A stretch of 64,000 nt of DNA. It comes from DASPJL01 sp035628645. GTDB lineage: Bacteria; Bacteroidota; Bacteroidia; Cytophagales; Cyclobacteriaceae. Positions 52,984 through 62,714 of this stretch are shown here, one piece after another. The translations under genes were made by a program, and so were the position numbers. The stretch is taken from positions 35,937-99,936 of the forward strand of contig DASPJL010000105.1 of the NCBI GenBank assembly GCA_035628645.1, given 5' to 3'. A model generated the notes under the pieces. The model saw nothing but the letters and a program-made list of their open reading frames with translations. It did no database searches and was not told where the DNA came from. Every line of letters begins with the position of its first letter. The stretch's first letter is position 1.

Positions 52984-53757
52984 CTATTCGATACGTTCAT
53001 ATTTTGCGGGAATATTAAATGGAAATTTAAGCCCTTTTTCCAAAAACTCAGTTTTTTGATGATCAATGTTTATTGTCACCGTATATTTTTTGTTTTGATA
53101 AGTATAATCCAAGTCCATTGATATTGAATTTGGAATATTTTTCCCTTCTTCGCTTATGCTGTTATTCCCATAAACTACTACAAATTGATTGGAGGTGCCA
53201 GGTTCAGAAATCTCGACCCTTTCCAGCTTTGCTGTGCTTTGATTTATATAACTTTCAACCAGACTATTTTTTATTTTCTGAGTTAGTACAAAGACGTTGA
53301 CCTCTTTTACTACACGGTCAGAATCACTAAGTTCCTTTACCTGATTTCCTAAAATCAAATCCTGGATAAGGTTAAACGTGATGTTAAAGTTATACTTTTC
53401 GCTTAGCGTTGCAAAATCATAAGATACATACCTTTTCTTGATTTTATCCACAATCACTATAGAGTCAGGCGTTATTATGGCCCTCATAGCTTCAATGCCT
53501 AATCCCGGCGTTATGTTAATCCATAAGATGCTATCTTTTTTCATTCTCAGGTTTGCTGTCGCTGAGATATTCTCATCATTATCTTGATAATTAAAATTGG
53601 ATTTACTGGTAAAGTATAAAAAGTCGGTATTATTGATAGTAAAATCTGAAGTTGAATTTACCGCATTTACTGAAGAAGTTTGGGGGATATTTTTTCTTTT
53701 GCAACCTATAACCAATAATAATAATATGGGAAGGACTTTAATCAGTGCTTTATTCAT
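52984..53757 (-). CDS. DUF4292-domain lipoprotein
   Basis: A 257-residue lipoprotein (lipobox VIGC, Cys19) with a LolA/LolB-like beta-sandwich pattern typical of DUF4292: FNYQDNDENISATANLRMKK, ILWINITPGLGIEAMRAIIT and VVDKIKKRYVSYDF. LolB-like folds carry lipoproteins to the outer membrane, so a role in envelope assembly is plausible, but not shown. It overlaps the TPR gene by 8 bp and precedes the EnvC-like gene. Confidence 0.87.
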   Translation of the reverse strand: MNKALIKVLPILLLLVIGCKRKNIPQTSSVNAVNSTSDFTINNTDFLYFTSKSNFNYQDNDENISATANLRMKKDSILWINITPGLGIEAMRAIITPDSIVIVDKIKKRYVSYDFATLSEKYNFNITFNLIQDLILGNQVKELSDSDRVVKEVNVFVLTQKIKNSLVESYINQSTAKLERVEISEPGTSNQFVVVYGNNSISEEGKNIPNSISMDLDYTYQNKKYTVTINIDHQKTEFLEKGLKFPFNIPAKYERIE

Positions 53758-55480
53758 ATAAAGTTTTTTCAGAGATTTTTTTATTGATTAATTCAGAAGT
53801 TTCTCCTGCTTCTTTGGCTTTTATCCAGTTTTCCAGCGCCTTAGCTTTTTCACCGATTTTAAAAAGGACATCTCCATAATGCTCTAAAATAGCGCCATTT
53901 GTAGGAGATAATTTTACTGCCTTTTCCAATAATTTATGAGCTTGGCTATAATCTTTCAGCATATACAACACCCATGCGTGAGTATCCAGGTAAGTGGCGT
54001 TTTCCGGGTGGGCCTTGATTAATTTTGAGGAAAGATCTTTAGCTAACTCTAATTTTTCTTTTCGTAAAGAAAGAAAATAGCTGTAGTTATTAATTACATG
54101 TTCTTCATTCGGATTGTTTTTAAGGACTTCCTCGTAGGCTGCATCCGATTTCTTATATTCTTTAAGGTTATTATAAGCATCTCCCAAAATGGTATTAATC
54201 TGGTTGGTTAAGCCTTGGTTAGTCAGAGATAAAGCTTTGGCTTGTTCAAGAATTTCCGTGCTTCTTTTATAATTTTTCTTCATAAAATAGCCTACTCCGC
54301 TAAAATACCAGAACTCAGGTTGGTTGGGGAATAACTCTAGAGCTTTATCCGAATATACAAGTGCACTGTCTATCCTGTTTAAATCAAAATTTAGAGAGAC
54401 GAGCCACTGCCAGACGTTGAAGTTGGATTCGTCCAGCCGGCTTGCTTTGGCATAATAGCTTAGCGCCTCTTCCTTTTTGTTATCGTTTCTCAATAAATCG
54501 CCATAGAGAGTGTAAGCGGTAGGATCATCAGGATGTGTTTTTAAAAATGATTCACCTAATTTCATTGCGGTGGCTTTAGCTTTTGGGTCAGGGAACCGTC
54601 CGATAAAATCTACTATAATTTTAACTTTGGTAGCCATGTCCAATTTAGGGTTTTTGAAGGCAGCCATTAAGTTTTCTTCTGCTTTTTCCACATTGCCTCT
54701 TTCCTTATACATCTCCCAAAGCATTACCCTGGAATAAGGCTCATCAGGATAGCCTTCTGCAATAGACTCCAGAAGGGCCAACCCTTCGTCCGACTTATTA
54801 TTTGAAACCAGAAGCTCTACCTGGTTAATTTTATAAATGGGTTCGTCCGGGAAGTGCATGATTAATGTCTCCCCTTCAGCGAGGGCCTCGTTAAGCTTGT
54901 TTTGCTTTAAGTATATCTGCTGTTTCTGACGTGTTACGTCTTCATTTACGCCATATACGTCTTCAATTTTGTTATACCATTCCAATGCTTCATCATACCT
55001 GGAAAGCGCCAGGTAATTGTTGGCCAGGTCATAAAAAACTTCATGTGTATTTGGGAAAACCTTTAGCAGCCTTAAATAGACATCTATGGCTTCTTTATTT
55101 TTTTGAAGACTTTCATAAATTCCGGCCAGAGAGGTATAATAATATTTATTTTTGTCTTCAAGCTCAAGTGCTTTTAGCGCGTGAAACAGGGCTTCAGAAT
55201 ACTTTTTTTCTTTTTCTAATACTTCTGCAATAATAAAGTGATTGGCAGCATTATCAGGGTTTATCTCCAGGACTTTGGAAAAATTAACCATTGCTTTTGG
55301 ATAATCCTCGAGAATGTAGAATTTCATCCCTTCGGCAAAATAAAATTCTCCCTCCTGTGAAGTAGATTGGCTCAGCATTCTACCCCTTTTACTTTTTTGA
55401 CCAAATAAATCGTTATTAAGGCTTATAAAGCATAATAGTGTTATTACAAAAGAAAGAAATCTGAAGCCCTTAATGTTCAT
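53750..55480 (-). CDS. Exported TPR-repeat protein
   Basis: A 576-residue protein with a signal peptide and about a dozen tetratricopeptide repeats from residue 40 to the end (for example AMVNFSKVLEINPDNAANHF, AIDVYLRLLKVFPN, ALSYYAKASRLDESNFNVWQ). It probably forms a superhelical scaffold in the periplasm. The fixed order TPR-DUF4292-EnvC suggests a shared envelope role, which is inference from neighbourhood. Confidence 0.88.
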   Translation of the reverse strand: MNIKGFRFLSFVITLLCFISLNNDLFGQKSKRGRMLSQSTSQEGEFYFAEGMKFYILEDYPKAMVNFSKVLEINPDNAANHFIIAEVLEKEKKYSEALFHALKALELEDKNKYYYTSLAGIYESLQKNKEAIDVYLRLLKVFPNTHEVFYDLANNYLALSRYDEALEWYNKIEDVYGVNEDVTRQKQQIYLKQNKLNEALAEGETLIMHFPDEPIYKINQVELLVSNNKSDEGLALLESIAEGYPDEPYSRVMLWEMYKERGNVEKAEENLMAAFKNPKLDMATKVKIIVDFIGRFPDPKAKATAMKLGESFLKTHPDDPTAYTLYGDLLRNDNKKEEALSYYAKASRLDESNFNVWQWLVSLNFDLNRIDSALVYSDKALELFPNQPEFWYFSGVGYFMKKNYKRSTEILEQAKALSLTNQGLTNQINTILGDAYNNLKEYKKSDAAYEEVLKNNPNEEHVINNYSYFLSLRKEKLELAKDLSSKLIKAHPENATYLDTHAWVLYMLKDYSQAHKLLEKAVKLSPTNGAILEHYGDVLFKIGEKAKALENWIKAKEAGETSELINKKISEKTLYE

Positions 55481-55496
55481 GTTATTTAAATGGGAT

Positions 55497-56501
55497 TTAA
55501 GCCAAAGTATTGTAATCGCCTAAGCTTAAATCTGATGGTTTTGCATTATACTTAACAAAATTCCCAACCATTGAGTTTGAAAAGTTTGCATTTGCAATAA
55601 AAGTATTTTCCTGAACTATTGAATTTTGTATTCGGGAGTCATTGACTTGGGTATTGTTTCCGATAGATGCATAAGGACCAACGACACTGTTGGTTATTAC
55701 TACATTTTCTCCGATATAGGAGGGTTGAAGGACGACGGAGTTTGTGATTTTTGCCGAGCCAGACATCAGATTTTTGTCCTTTAAATACTCTAAATACTTT
55801 TGATTGGTATAAACGGTCGAATCCTTGTTGCCACAATCCAGCCATTCCGTGACTTTTCCAGGTTTGAATTTGGTGCCTTTGCTTTTCATGTTTTCCAAAG
55901 CATTGGTTAGCTGAAATTCTCCTTTATCTTTAATGTTATTGTCTAACAAATACTGGATCTCGTTTTTCAAATACTCTCCGTCTTTGAAATAGTAGATACC
56001 GATAATAGCCAAGTCAGAAACGAAATGCTCAGGTTTTTCAACAAAGTCTGTTATTTCGTTTTTATCATTCAATTTTACCACACCAAAAGGTTTTGGATCT
56101 TCAACTTGCTGGACCCAGATAATTCCGTCTTCATTGGTATCCATTACAAAATCTGCTTTAAAAAGCGTGTCTGCAAAAGCAACTACACATTTTCCAAAAA
56201 GAGATTCTTTGGCACACATTACAGCATGGGCAGTTCCAAGGGGTTCATCCTGGTAAAAAATCCTTCCTTTAGCGCCAACCTGTTCGGCAATTTTCAAAAG
56301 ACTTTCTTCTACCTGTTTTCCAAAACTTCTTCCGATAATAAATGCAACCTCGTTGATTTTTTCACCGCAAACTTTTGCAATGTCTTCTACCAACCGGTGA
56401 ACAATTGGCTTTCCTGCAATTGGAATTAGCGGTTTAGGAACGGTTAAAGTATGTGGGCGCATCCTCTTGCCCATGCCAGCCATAGGAACTATAATATTCA
56501 T
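55497..56501 (-). CDS. Sugar-nucleotidyltransferase with left-handed beta-helix domain
   Basis: A 334-residue enzyme of the NTP-transferase family. The N-terminal domain starts VPMAGMGKRMRPHTLTVPKP with the nucleotide loop and FADTLFKADF; the C-terminus (about 245-334) has hexapeptide-repeat strands (ITNSVVLQPSYIGENVVITN). It resembles glucose-1-phosphate thymidylyl/UTP transferases but the sugar and base cannot be fixed. It lies between the TPR gene and dut on one strand. Confidence 0.85.
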   Translation of the reverse strand: MNIIVPMAGMGKRMRPHTLTVPKPLIPIAGKPIVHRLVEDIAKVCGEKINEVAFIIGRSFGKQVEESLLKIAEQVGAKGRIFYQDEPLGTAHAVMCAKESLFGKCVVAFADTLFKADFVMDTNEDGIIWVQQVEDPKPFGVVKLNDKNEITDFVEKPEHFVSDLAIIGIYYFKDGEYLKNEIQYLLDNNIKDKGEFQLTNALENMKSKGTKFKPGKVTEWLDCGNKDSTVYTNQKYLEYLKDKNLMSGSAKITNSVVLQPSYIGENVVITNSVVGPYASIGNNTQVNDSRIQNSIVQENTFIANANFSNSMVGNFVKYNAKPSDLSLGDYNTLA

Positions 56502-56529
56502 CGAATTGTATATTTAAGATTAAAAAAGA

Positions 56530-56964
56530 TTATTTAACACCTGTGCTTCCATATCCTCCTGCTCCTCTTTCGGTATTGAGCAGTTCCTGGGCTTCTACCC
56601 ATTGAATGGTTTCATGTTTTGCAATAACCATCTGTGCAATTCTTTCGCCGTTTTCTACCGTAAACGTGATATCAGAAAGATTTACCAATAATACCTTTAC
56701 TTCTCCCCGATAGTCAGAATCCACAGTACCAGGAGTATTTAATACTGTAACGCCGTGTTTATACGCGAGACCACTCCTTGGTCTTATCTGAGCTTCAAAT
56801 CCAAGTGGAAGTTCAATAAAAAGACCTGTTGAAACAAGTACTCTTTCCAAAGGTTTAACCTGAATCGGTGCTTCCAGGTTTGCTCTTAGATCCATTCCTG
56901 CAGAACCTGATGTCTGGTAAGAAGGAAGAGGATGTTTTGAATTATTGATTATCCTGACGTTCAT
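56530..56964 (-). CDS. dut: dUTP diphosphatase
   Basis: A 144-residue trimeric dUTPase that keeps uracil out of DNA. The five family motifs are seen: AGMDLRA, PRSGLAYKHGVT, NTPGTVDSDYRGE, GERIAQMVI and the C-terminal ERGAGGYGSTG arm that closes the active site. Length normal. Confidence 0.96.
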   Translation of the reverse strand: MNVRIINNSKHPLPSYQTSGSAGMDLRANLEAPIQVKPLERVLVSTGLFIELPLGFEAQIRPRSGLAYKHGVTVLNTPGTVDSDYRGEVKVLLVNLSDITFTVENGERIAQMVIAKHETIQWVEAQELLNTERGAGGYGSTGVK

Positions 56965-57018
56965 ACGGAGAGGTAGTGTTATGGTTTTTATATATTAAGA
57001 AAAGTCAAAATTAAAATT

Positions 57019-58518
57019 TTAATTCGGTTTATACTTCAATTTTATTTTCTCAATTAACAGAATTCCTACAATGAACATTAAAATTACAAATAAATGAAAG
57101 GCCGTAGCAGTGAATTGATTAGGTATATAAAATCTGTTCACTAGAAATACCAATAAGCAAGTTACGATGATATATAAACTGTCTTTAAATGCTTTGTAAG
57201 GAATTGGATAATATTTCTGCCCCAGAATAAAACAAGCTACCGTCATCAAGAAATAACAAATGAAGGTGACCATTGAACTTCCTTCGTAACCATAATAAGG
57301 AATCAAAAGAATATTTAACAAAACTGTAATAATTGCTCCTCCGAAACTTATATAGGTTCCATAATAGGTTTTGTCAGTAAGCTTAAACCAAACAGTCAGA
57401 TTATAATAAATCCCCAGAAAGAAATACCCAAGTGTAAGAAGGGGAACAATATGAATGCCTTCACGGTAAGCTTCGCCACGGAGTACGTATTGAAGCAGAT
57501 CAAGATTTATCGAAATGGCAAGAAAGGTGAGGCAGCCGACGATAACAAACCAATGCATAACATCTGCAAAAAGCTGTTTTGAGTTTTTATCTTTTTCTTT
57601 AGAAAAGAAGAAGGGCTCGGCTGCAAACCGAAAAGCCTGGATTCCTAAATTCATAAAAACGGAAAGTTTATAACAAGCGCCAAAAATTCCCAGCGCTGCT
57701 TCGTTAGTTCTTCCAGGATAAAAATTAGGAGGAAGCAACTCATCGAGCATCGTTCTGGAAAGCATTTCATTGGTAACTCCGGCCAAACCTGTTAATAAAA
57801 TGGGATAAGCATATTTCCACATCGGCCGAAAGTAACCCCAGTCGAAGTGAAGCTTTGCTTTTTTAAGTACCTTCCATAAGATTATTATAAAAAAAGCATT
57901 GGCTATAAGGTTGGAGATAAAGATGTATTCAATTCCTAAATCCGGGTTGTAAAAAGATCGGACAAAAGGCTGAAAAATGGAAAGAAATTCTCCTTTGAAG
58001 ATCTGGGGAAGAAAAACAAGAAGGATGAGGTTGAGGCCAATGTTCAGGCCGATATTGATCATCTTTGCGGAGGCAAATAAAATGGGACGTTTTTCCAGCC
58101 TTAATTTTGCAAAAGGAATTGCCACTATAGCATCGATGGCAAGTATAAAGGCAAACCAAATAATATAATTCGCATTTCCGGGAATACCTACCCAGTGAGA
58201 AATGGGAGTGGCAAAAGAAATAAGAAAAATGGTAAAGATGACAGTAACTGAAAGAATTGAAGTTTGCGCTATGCTATAGGCTTTATTTTCATCCTCTAAA
58301 TTTTTAAACGCAAAGCGGAAATACGCTGTTTCTAATCCAAAAGTATATAGGACATTAAAAAAAGCAACAAAGGCATACAATTTTGTTACCACCCCATATT
58401 CCGCAGGAGCAAAGATGCTAGTATAAAAAGGAACCAAAAGGAAACTGAGCATTCTGCCCACCATGCTACTAACGCCATATATAGCCGTTTCCCCTGCTAA
58501 TTTTTTTAATTGACTCAA
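57019..58518 (-). CDS. Polysaccharide flippase (Wzx/MATE-like)
   Basis: A 499-residue membrane protein of about 14 helices. The opening LAGETAIYGVSSMVGRMLSF with FAPAEYGVVTKLYAFVAFF is characteristic of oligosaccharide flippases that move lipid-linked units across the inner membrane. It is well separated from the sugar-nucleotide cluster at 37-45 kb, but they could serve the same surface polysaccharide. First gene of the flippase-dut-nucleotidyltransferase-TPR-DUF4292-EnvC run. Confidence 0.88.
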   Translation of the reverse strand: MSQLKKLAGETAIYGVSSMVGRMLSFLLVPFYTSIFAPAEYGVVTKLYAFVAFFNVLYTFGLETAYFRFAFKNLEDENKAYSIAQTSILSVTVIFTIFLISFATPISHWVGIPGNANYIIWFAFILAIDAIVAIPFAKLRLEKRPILFASAKMINIGLNIGLNLILLVFLPQIFKGEFLSIFQPFVRSFYNPDLGIEYIFISNLIANAFFIIILWKVLKKAKLHFDWGYFRPMWKYAYPILLTGLAGVTNEMLSRTMLDELLPPNFYPGRTNEAALGIFGACYKLSVFMNLGIQAFRFAAEPFFFSKEKDKNSKQLFADVMHWFVIVGCLTFLAISINLDLLQYVLRGEAYREGIHIVPLLTLGYFFLGIYYNLTVWFKLTDKTYYGTYISFGGAIITVLLNILLIPYYGYEGSSMVTFICYFLMTVACFILGQKYYPIPYKAFKDSLYIIVTCLLVFLVNRFYIPNQFTATAFHLFVILMFIVGILLIEKIKLKYKPN

Positions 58519-58595
58519 AGAAGAAATGTTGAATTATAAGTTTTGAATTTTAAATGACTGGACATCTTTATTTTAGGAATATAATAATGTTTAAA

Positions 58596-58623
58596 AACAT
58601 TTAACATTTAACATTTAACATTT
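58596..58623 (+). repeat. Perfect heptamer array (AACATTT)4
   Basis: Four exact tandem copies of AACATTT directly before the enoyl-CoA hydratase stop. A reverse-complement relative AAATGTT lies at 58525 in the same gap, and CAACATTTAACATTT-like pieces occur near 21172 and 23165. The repeats could form a weak stem with the 58525 copy. Confidence 0.75.
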
Positions 58624-58625
58624 CT

Positions 58626-59417
58626 TTATTCTCCTTTAAAATCAGGCTTTCTCTTATTTAAGAAAGCAGAGACTCCTTCTGTAAAATCATTGGTTTTGAA
58701 GGAATTACTGAAAGAGTTGGCTTCTATTTGATAACCATTTTCATTATAAAAAGCTGCATTTACACATTCTACAATCATACCAATGGCCAAAGGCGCTTTC
58801 GTAAAAATCTTTTGAAGAATCTCTTCACATTTAGGTATAAGCTCCTCTTGATTGTCTACAACATAATTTACCAGATGGTAATGAAAAGCCTGTTCAGCGT
58901 CTATCATATCTCCCGTCATTAACAACTCGATTGCCTTTCCCCGGCCAATTAATTTCGGTAATCGCTGAGTTCCGCCATATCCTGGGATGAGTCCAAGGTT
59001 TACTTCAGGCTGGCCAAACCTTGCATTTTTACTGGCTACCCTCATATGAGCAGCCATTGCCAGTTCACAACCACCGCCCAATGCAAATCCATTTACTGCG
59101 GCTATCACGGGTTTAGGACAATCCTCGATCTGAGCGAAGACTTCCTGTCCTCCTTCAGCACATTTTCTGGCGTTTACTTCATTTATGCTCATAAACTCAG
59201 AAATGTCTGCTCCGGCAACAAATGCTTTATTTCCTTGTCCGGTAATAACCACACCTTTTATTTCTTTTTCACTGTAAACCGCTTCAAAGGCTTCTCCTAT
59301 TTCATCAATTGTCTTGAAGTTTAAAGCATTTAGTTTACTTTCCCTTGCAATGGTGATGTATAGAATATTATTTTTTAATTGGACAAGAAGATTTTCAAAC
59401 AGGTTAGTAGGTTTCAT
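58626..59417 (-). CDS. Enoyl-CoA hydratase/isomerase
   Basis: About 263 residues of the crotonase fold. The oxyanion-hole segments are KAFVAGADISEF and NGFALGGGCELAMA, with the catalytic Glu candidates in FGQPEVNLGLIPGYGGTQRL. This matches short-chain enoyl-CoA hydratase of beta-oxidation. The frame is open to 59456, but the ATG at 59417 (MKPTNLFENL) gives the usual N-terminus. It could work with the acyl-CoA dehydrogenase at 45628 and the dienoyl-CoA reductase at 61800, although they are not an operon. Confidence 0.92.
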   Translation of the reverse strand: MKPTNLFENLLVQLKNNILYITIARESKLNALNFKTIDEIGEAFEAVYSEKEIKGVVITGQGNKAFVAGADISEFMSINEVNARKCAEGGQEVFAQIEDCPKPVIAAVNGFALGGGCELAMAAHMRVASKNARFGQPEVNLGLIPGYGGTQRLPKLIGRGKAIELLMTGDMIDAEQAFHYHLVNYVVDNQEELIPKCEEILQKIFTKAPLAIGMIVECVNAAFYNENGYQIEANSFSNSFKTNDFTEGVSAFLNKRKPDFKGE

Positions 59418-59570
59418 TTGTAATAGGTTTGGGGTATGAGGTTCGAAGAACTTCATACGGAAACTCCTTTAAATCGTCTATTTTTATTGCTTTTGTGATG
59501 CTTTTAAATCACTGCCTGTCCGGTTCTTTTCGGAATCTTCACTTCAATGAATTATCGCATCGTATTTTGA

Positions 59571-59651
59571 CCACAGGGAACAAAAAGAAAACGCAGAGAA
59601 ACAGAGAGAAAGTCTCAATGCTCTCAACGAAAACTTCTACGCTCTCTGTGG
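59571..59651. repeat. Intergenic CCACAG...CTGTGG element of the CACAGAGA type
   Basis: The 59571-59651 segment begins CCACAGGGAA, runs through CGCAGAGAAACAGAGAG and ends CTCTCTGTGG, so the ends are inverted repeats. Sequences of the type ACCACAGAGACACAGAG are scattered in many unrelated bacterial genomes. No gene is supported between 59418 and 59688. Confidence 0.55.
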
Positions 59652-59688
59652 TTAATTTTCATTTTTTTCTAATCGCTCTGTTTAAAAA

Positions 59689-60528
59689 TTAAACTATGGA
59701 TTTCAGGTAGTTGTAACTTTTTGTAATGCTCTCAAATTTATCCAATTTGAAAGTGCCTTCATGCTCAACAAAGAAGTGCTTCATTCCAGATTGCTTCGCT
59801 TTACTGAAAATGGTTTTGAAATCCAGTTGACCTGTTCCTACTTCTGTGTTTTCAGCAGGATTGTTTTTGTCCATATCCTTTACATGCCACATTTCAAATC
59901 GTCCAGGATATTTTTCGAAATAGGTAAGAATATCCTTACCAGCTCTTTTTACCCAATATAAATCCAATTCATAGGTTACCAGGTTTTTGTCTGTATTGTT
60001 TAATAAATAATCGTAAGGAACTTGACCATCTATTTCTTTGAATTCAAAGTCATGGTTATGATAGCAGAATTGCATGCCTGCATCTTTTACCGCTTTGCCC
60101 CATTTATTAAAATTATCTGCTGCTTTTTTATAATCATCCATCGTTTTGGGAGCCATCCAGGGTACAGTAAGGTATTTATGACCAATCGTTTTAGCGTCGG
60201 CTATTACCTTATTGATGTCTTCTTCGAAAGCAGTGGTCGGAATGTGAGCGCTGGGAGCTTTAACTCCTATAGAATCTAAAAACTTTTTAATGTCTTTGGG
60301 ATCATTGTTATGGTACCCTGCGAACTCAAATTCTTTATAGCCTACTTCCGCTATTTTCTTTAAAGTGCCTTTGAAGTCATTTTTAACCTCATCTTTAAGT
60401 GTCCATAATTGTATCCCAATTTTTTTTGCCGCATTTACATTATTTGTAGCAAATGCAAAGTTAGATACCATGGAAGCTCCTACTCCGGCGAGTAATGAGG
60501 ACTTAATAAAATCGCGTCGTGTTGTCAT
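59689..60528 (-). CDS. Tat-exported sugar phosphate isomerase/epimerase-like TIM barrel
   Basis: A 279-residue protein with a twin-arginine signal (MTTRRDFIKSSLLAGVGASM) and a xylose-isomerase-like TIM barrel: GIQLWTLKDEV, EFAGYHNNDPKD, CYHNHDFEF and ELDLYWVKRAG, with metal-site His and Glu candidates. Such periplasmic proteins act on sugars or polyols in Bacteroidota, but no substrate can be named. The tat genes at 30775 and 51400 can supply its export. Confidence 0.9.
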   Translation of the reverse strand: MTTRRDFIKSSLLAGVGASMVSNFAFATNNVNAAKKIGIQLWTLKDEVKNDFKGTLKKIAEVGYKEFEFAGYHNNDPKDIKKFLDSIGVKAPSAHIPTTAFEEDINKVIADAKTIGHKYLTVPWMAPKTMDDYKKAADNFNKWGKAVKDAGMQFCYHNHDFEFKEIDGQVPYDYLLNNTDKNLVTYELDLYWVKRAGKDILTYFEKYPGRFEMWHVKDMDKNNPAENTEVGTGQLDFKTIFSKAKQSGMKHFFVEHEGTFKLDKFESITKSYNYLKSIV

Positions 60529-60566
60529 GTTTTACAAATGTTGAATTAAGTTTAATTAATAAGGTA

Positions 60567-60601
60567 TTAGCAATTAGCTTTTAGCAATTAGTCATTAGCT
60601 T
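60567..60601 (+). repeat. Heptamer array of TTAGNNN, five units
   Basis: TTAGCAA, TTAGCTT, TTAGCAA, TTAGTCA, TTAGCTT in a row, then TTTGGCG. It lies in a 234-bp gap without genes between the Tat protein and the OmpA lipoprotein. Its unit resembles that at 23106. Confidence 0.7.
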
Positions 60602-60762
60602 TTTGGCGAGGAACTTTTTGCTTTATTTTTAGATATAGGATTTACAATTATTTAAGTGCTTTGTTAATTATTGTTACTGTTTATTTTCATCGTTAATGTG
60701 TTTGGTAAAACCTCCTTTTTGGAATACTCATTAGCATATTGCCACATTACCTAATTATCAAA

Positions 60763-61728
60763 TTAATTCGTTTCCAATATTTGAAATAATTCATCCAACC
60801 TCGGGGTCAGAATTATTTCAGTTCTTCGGTTTTTTTGCCTTGCTTCAGCAGTTTTAGCGCTGTCTACAGGGAAAAACTCCCCTCTTCCGGCTGCCGTTAT
60901 TTTTTTAGGATCCACTCCATTATTTATAAGTATTTTAGCAATGGAAGTTGCTCTCATCACACTCAAGTCCCAGTTGTCTTTCATATACTGCGAAGTTTTG
61001 CTGATGGGTACATCATCGGTGTGACCTTCTACCAACACGTTTATATCGTTTGATTGTTTTAAAACACCAGCGAGCTGTTTAAGCGCCTGGATTCCTTTTG
61101 GATCTACCGTAGTGCTGCCCGATTTAAAAAGCAATTGCTCTGCCAGTGAAACATAAACTTTTCCGTTTTTTACATTTATGGAAAGGTCATTTTCCTTAAA
61201 ATTCAATAACGCTTGGCTTATTTTATTTTTAAGATTATTTACAGCGTTTTCCTTATCGGCGATCATCTTCTCCAATGCCTTTACCTTTTCTTCTCGTTCT
61301 TTCAGGTCATGTTGAAGTTTCTCATTTTCTACTTTTGATCTTCCAAGACTTTCTTCGGCCTTTAATAATTCCGCCTGTTGTTTTGCAAGATCAGAACTGA
61401 CCTTGCCGCTGTTGGATAATAAATTTTGATAAGTGGAATTTAAAAGGTCCTTTTCGTCCTCAACCTTTTTTAAGGCTTCTTTTAAAGTTTTTACTTCCTT
61501 TTCTAATCTGGTAATGTTTTCTGCAAGCTTTTGATTTTCCGCAGTTGCCTTTTGGATTTCTTCCTTTAGTCTGGTTAATTCTTCCTGTAATGCATCCCGC
61601 TCACTCTCTGTCTTCACTTTTTCTGCTAAAGTATCATCATATTTCTGCTTAGAAACTATGCAACCGGAGAGTAAAAAGACAAAAATTCCCAAGCTTGCAA
61701 AAGTTCTGATTAGTTTGTTTATCTTCAT
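60763..61728 (-). CDS. OmpA-family lipoprotein with coiled coil
   Basis: A 321-residue protein with lipobox LSGC (Cys22), a long coiled coil (residues about 30-180, Glu/Lys/Leu heptads) and a C-terminal OmpA peptidoglycan-binding domain with VLVEGHTDDVPI, NWDLSVMRATSIAKIL and RRTEIIL. It should tether the outer membrane to the cell wall across a long spacer. Single gene. Confidence 0.92.
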   Translation of the reverse strand: MKINKLIRTFASLGIFVFLLSGCIVSKQKYDDTLAEKVKTESERDALQEELTRLKEEIQKATAENQKLAENITRLEKEVKTLKEALKKVEDEKDLLNSTYQNLLSNSGKVSSDLAKQQAELLKAEESLGRSKVENEKLQHDLKEREEKVKALEKMIADKENAVNNLKNKISQALLNFKENDLSINVKNGKVYVSLAEQLLFKSGSTTVDPKGIQALKQLAGVLKQSNDINVLVEGHTDDVPISKTSQYMKDNWDLSVMRATSIAKILINNGVDPKKITAAGRGEFFPVDSAKTAEARQKNRRTEIILTPRLDELFQILETN

Positions 61729-61799
61729 TCTTCAAATAAATTTTAGAAGTAACAAGTTTAACTATTGAAAATCATTTATCAATATTTAATAGAAAATAT

Positions 61800-62669
61800 A
61801 TGATGTACAATAAACCAATGCTCAGAGATGATGCCCTTTCAGGAAAGACAATAATAGTAACCGGCGGAGGCACGGGATTAGGAAGATCTATGTCAAAGTA
61901 TTTTCTTCAGTTGGGGGCCAATGTGGTGATATGCAGTCGTAAACTTGATGTTTTGCAAAAGACCGCTACAGAACTGGAAAAGGAAACAGGGGGAAGGATA
62001 CTGCCTTTGGCCTGTGATGTCAGGGTTTACAAAGAAATAGAAGAAGTAATAAAAACCGTAAAGGAAACTTTCGGACAGGTAGATGTTTTGGTAAACAATG
62101 CCGCCGGAAATTTTATAAGTCCTACGGAAAGACTATCTCACAAAGGCTTTGATATTATTGTAGACATTGTGTTAAAGGGAACTTATAATTTTACCCTGGC
62201 TTTAGGAAAAGACTGGATAGAAAGTAAAAAGACGGGTACTTTTTTGAATATTGTCACGACCTATAGCTGGACCGGTTCCGCTTTTGTTGCTCCTTCGGCA
62301 TGTGCCAAAGCGGGGGTGCTTGCTTTGACAAGATCACTGGCCGTAGAGTGGGCAAAATATGGGATAAGAAGCAACGCCATTGCCCCGGGGCCTTTTCCTA
62401 CGGAAGGTGCATGGAGCAGGTTATTACCGGGAGAGTTGGCAAAAAAGTTTGCTCCTGAAAATAAAATTCCGGTGGGAAGATTTGGTGACCACCAGGAGCT
62501 GGCAAACCTGGCGGCCTACCTTGTGTCTGATTTTTCAGGGTATGTAAACGGAGAAGTGATTACCATTGATGGAGGCGAATGGCTCAAAGGCGCTGGGGAG
62601 TTTAATCTAATGGAAGAAGTAACCCCTGAGATGTGGGATATGTTTGAGAAGATGAGAGGGAAGGGATGA
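61800..62669 (+). CDS. SDR oxidoreductase, 2,4-dienoyl-CoA reductase-like
   Basis: A 289-residue short-chain dehydrogenase: TGGGTGLGRSMSKYF, NNAAGNF and, in place of the usual YxxxK, SACAK with Ser at the Tyr position, followed by LAVEWAKYGIRSNAIAPGP and TEGAWSRLLPG. That substitution and the last motif mark the DECR branch, which reduces 2,4-dienoyl-CoA with NADPH during beta-oxidation of unsaturated acids. A second Met one codon in is an alternative start. Confidence 0.9.
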   Translation: MMYNKPMLRDDALSGKTIIVTGGGTGLGRSMSKYFLQLGANVVICSRKLDVLQKTATELEKETGGRILPLACDVRVYKEIEEVIKTVKETFGQVDVLVNNAAGNFISPTERLSHKGFDIIVDIVLKGTYNFTLALGKDWIESKKTGTFLNIVTTYSWTGSAFVAPSACAKAGVLALTRSLAVEWAKYGIRSNAIAPGPFPTEGAWSRLLPGELAKKFAPENKIPVGRFGDHQELANLAAYLVSDFSGYVNGEVITIDGGEWLKGAGEFNLMEEVTPEMWDMFEKMRGKG

Positions 62670-62714
62670 TGTGAAAAATTGGAGGACGTAAATACGAATT
62701 TAATGTTGGATGAG

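Noticed and set aside
59571..59651. Structured non-coding RNA in the CACAGAGA-type element
   Set aside because: Only the outer six bases pair well; the interior is purine-rich and unstructured, and similar sequences are scattered in many genomes as repeats.
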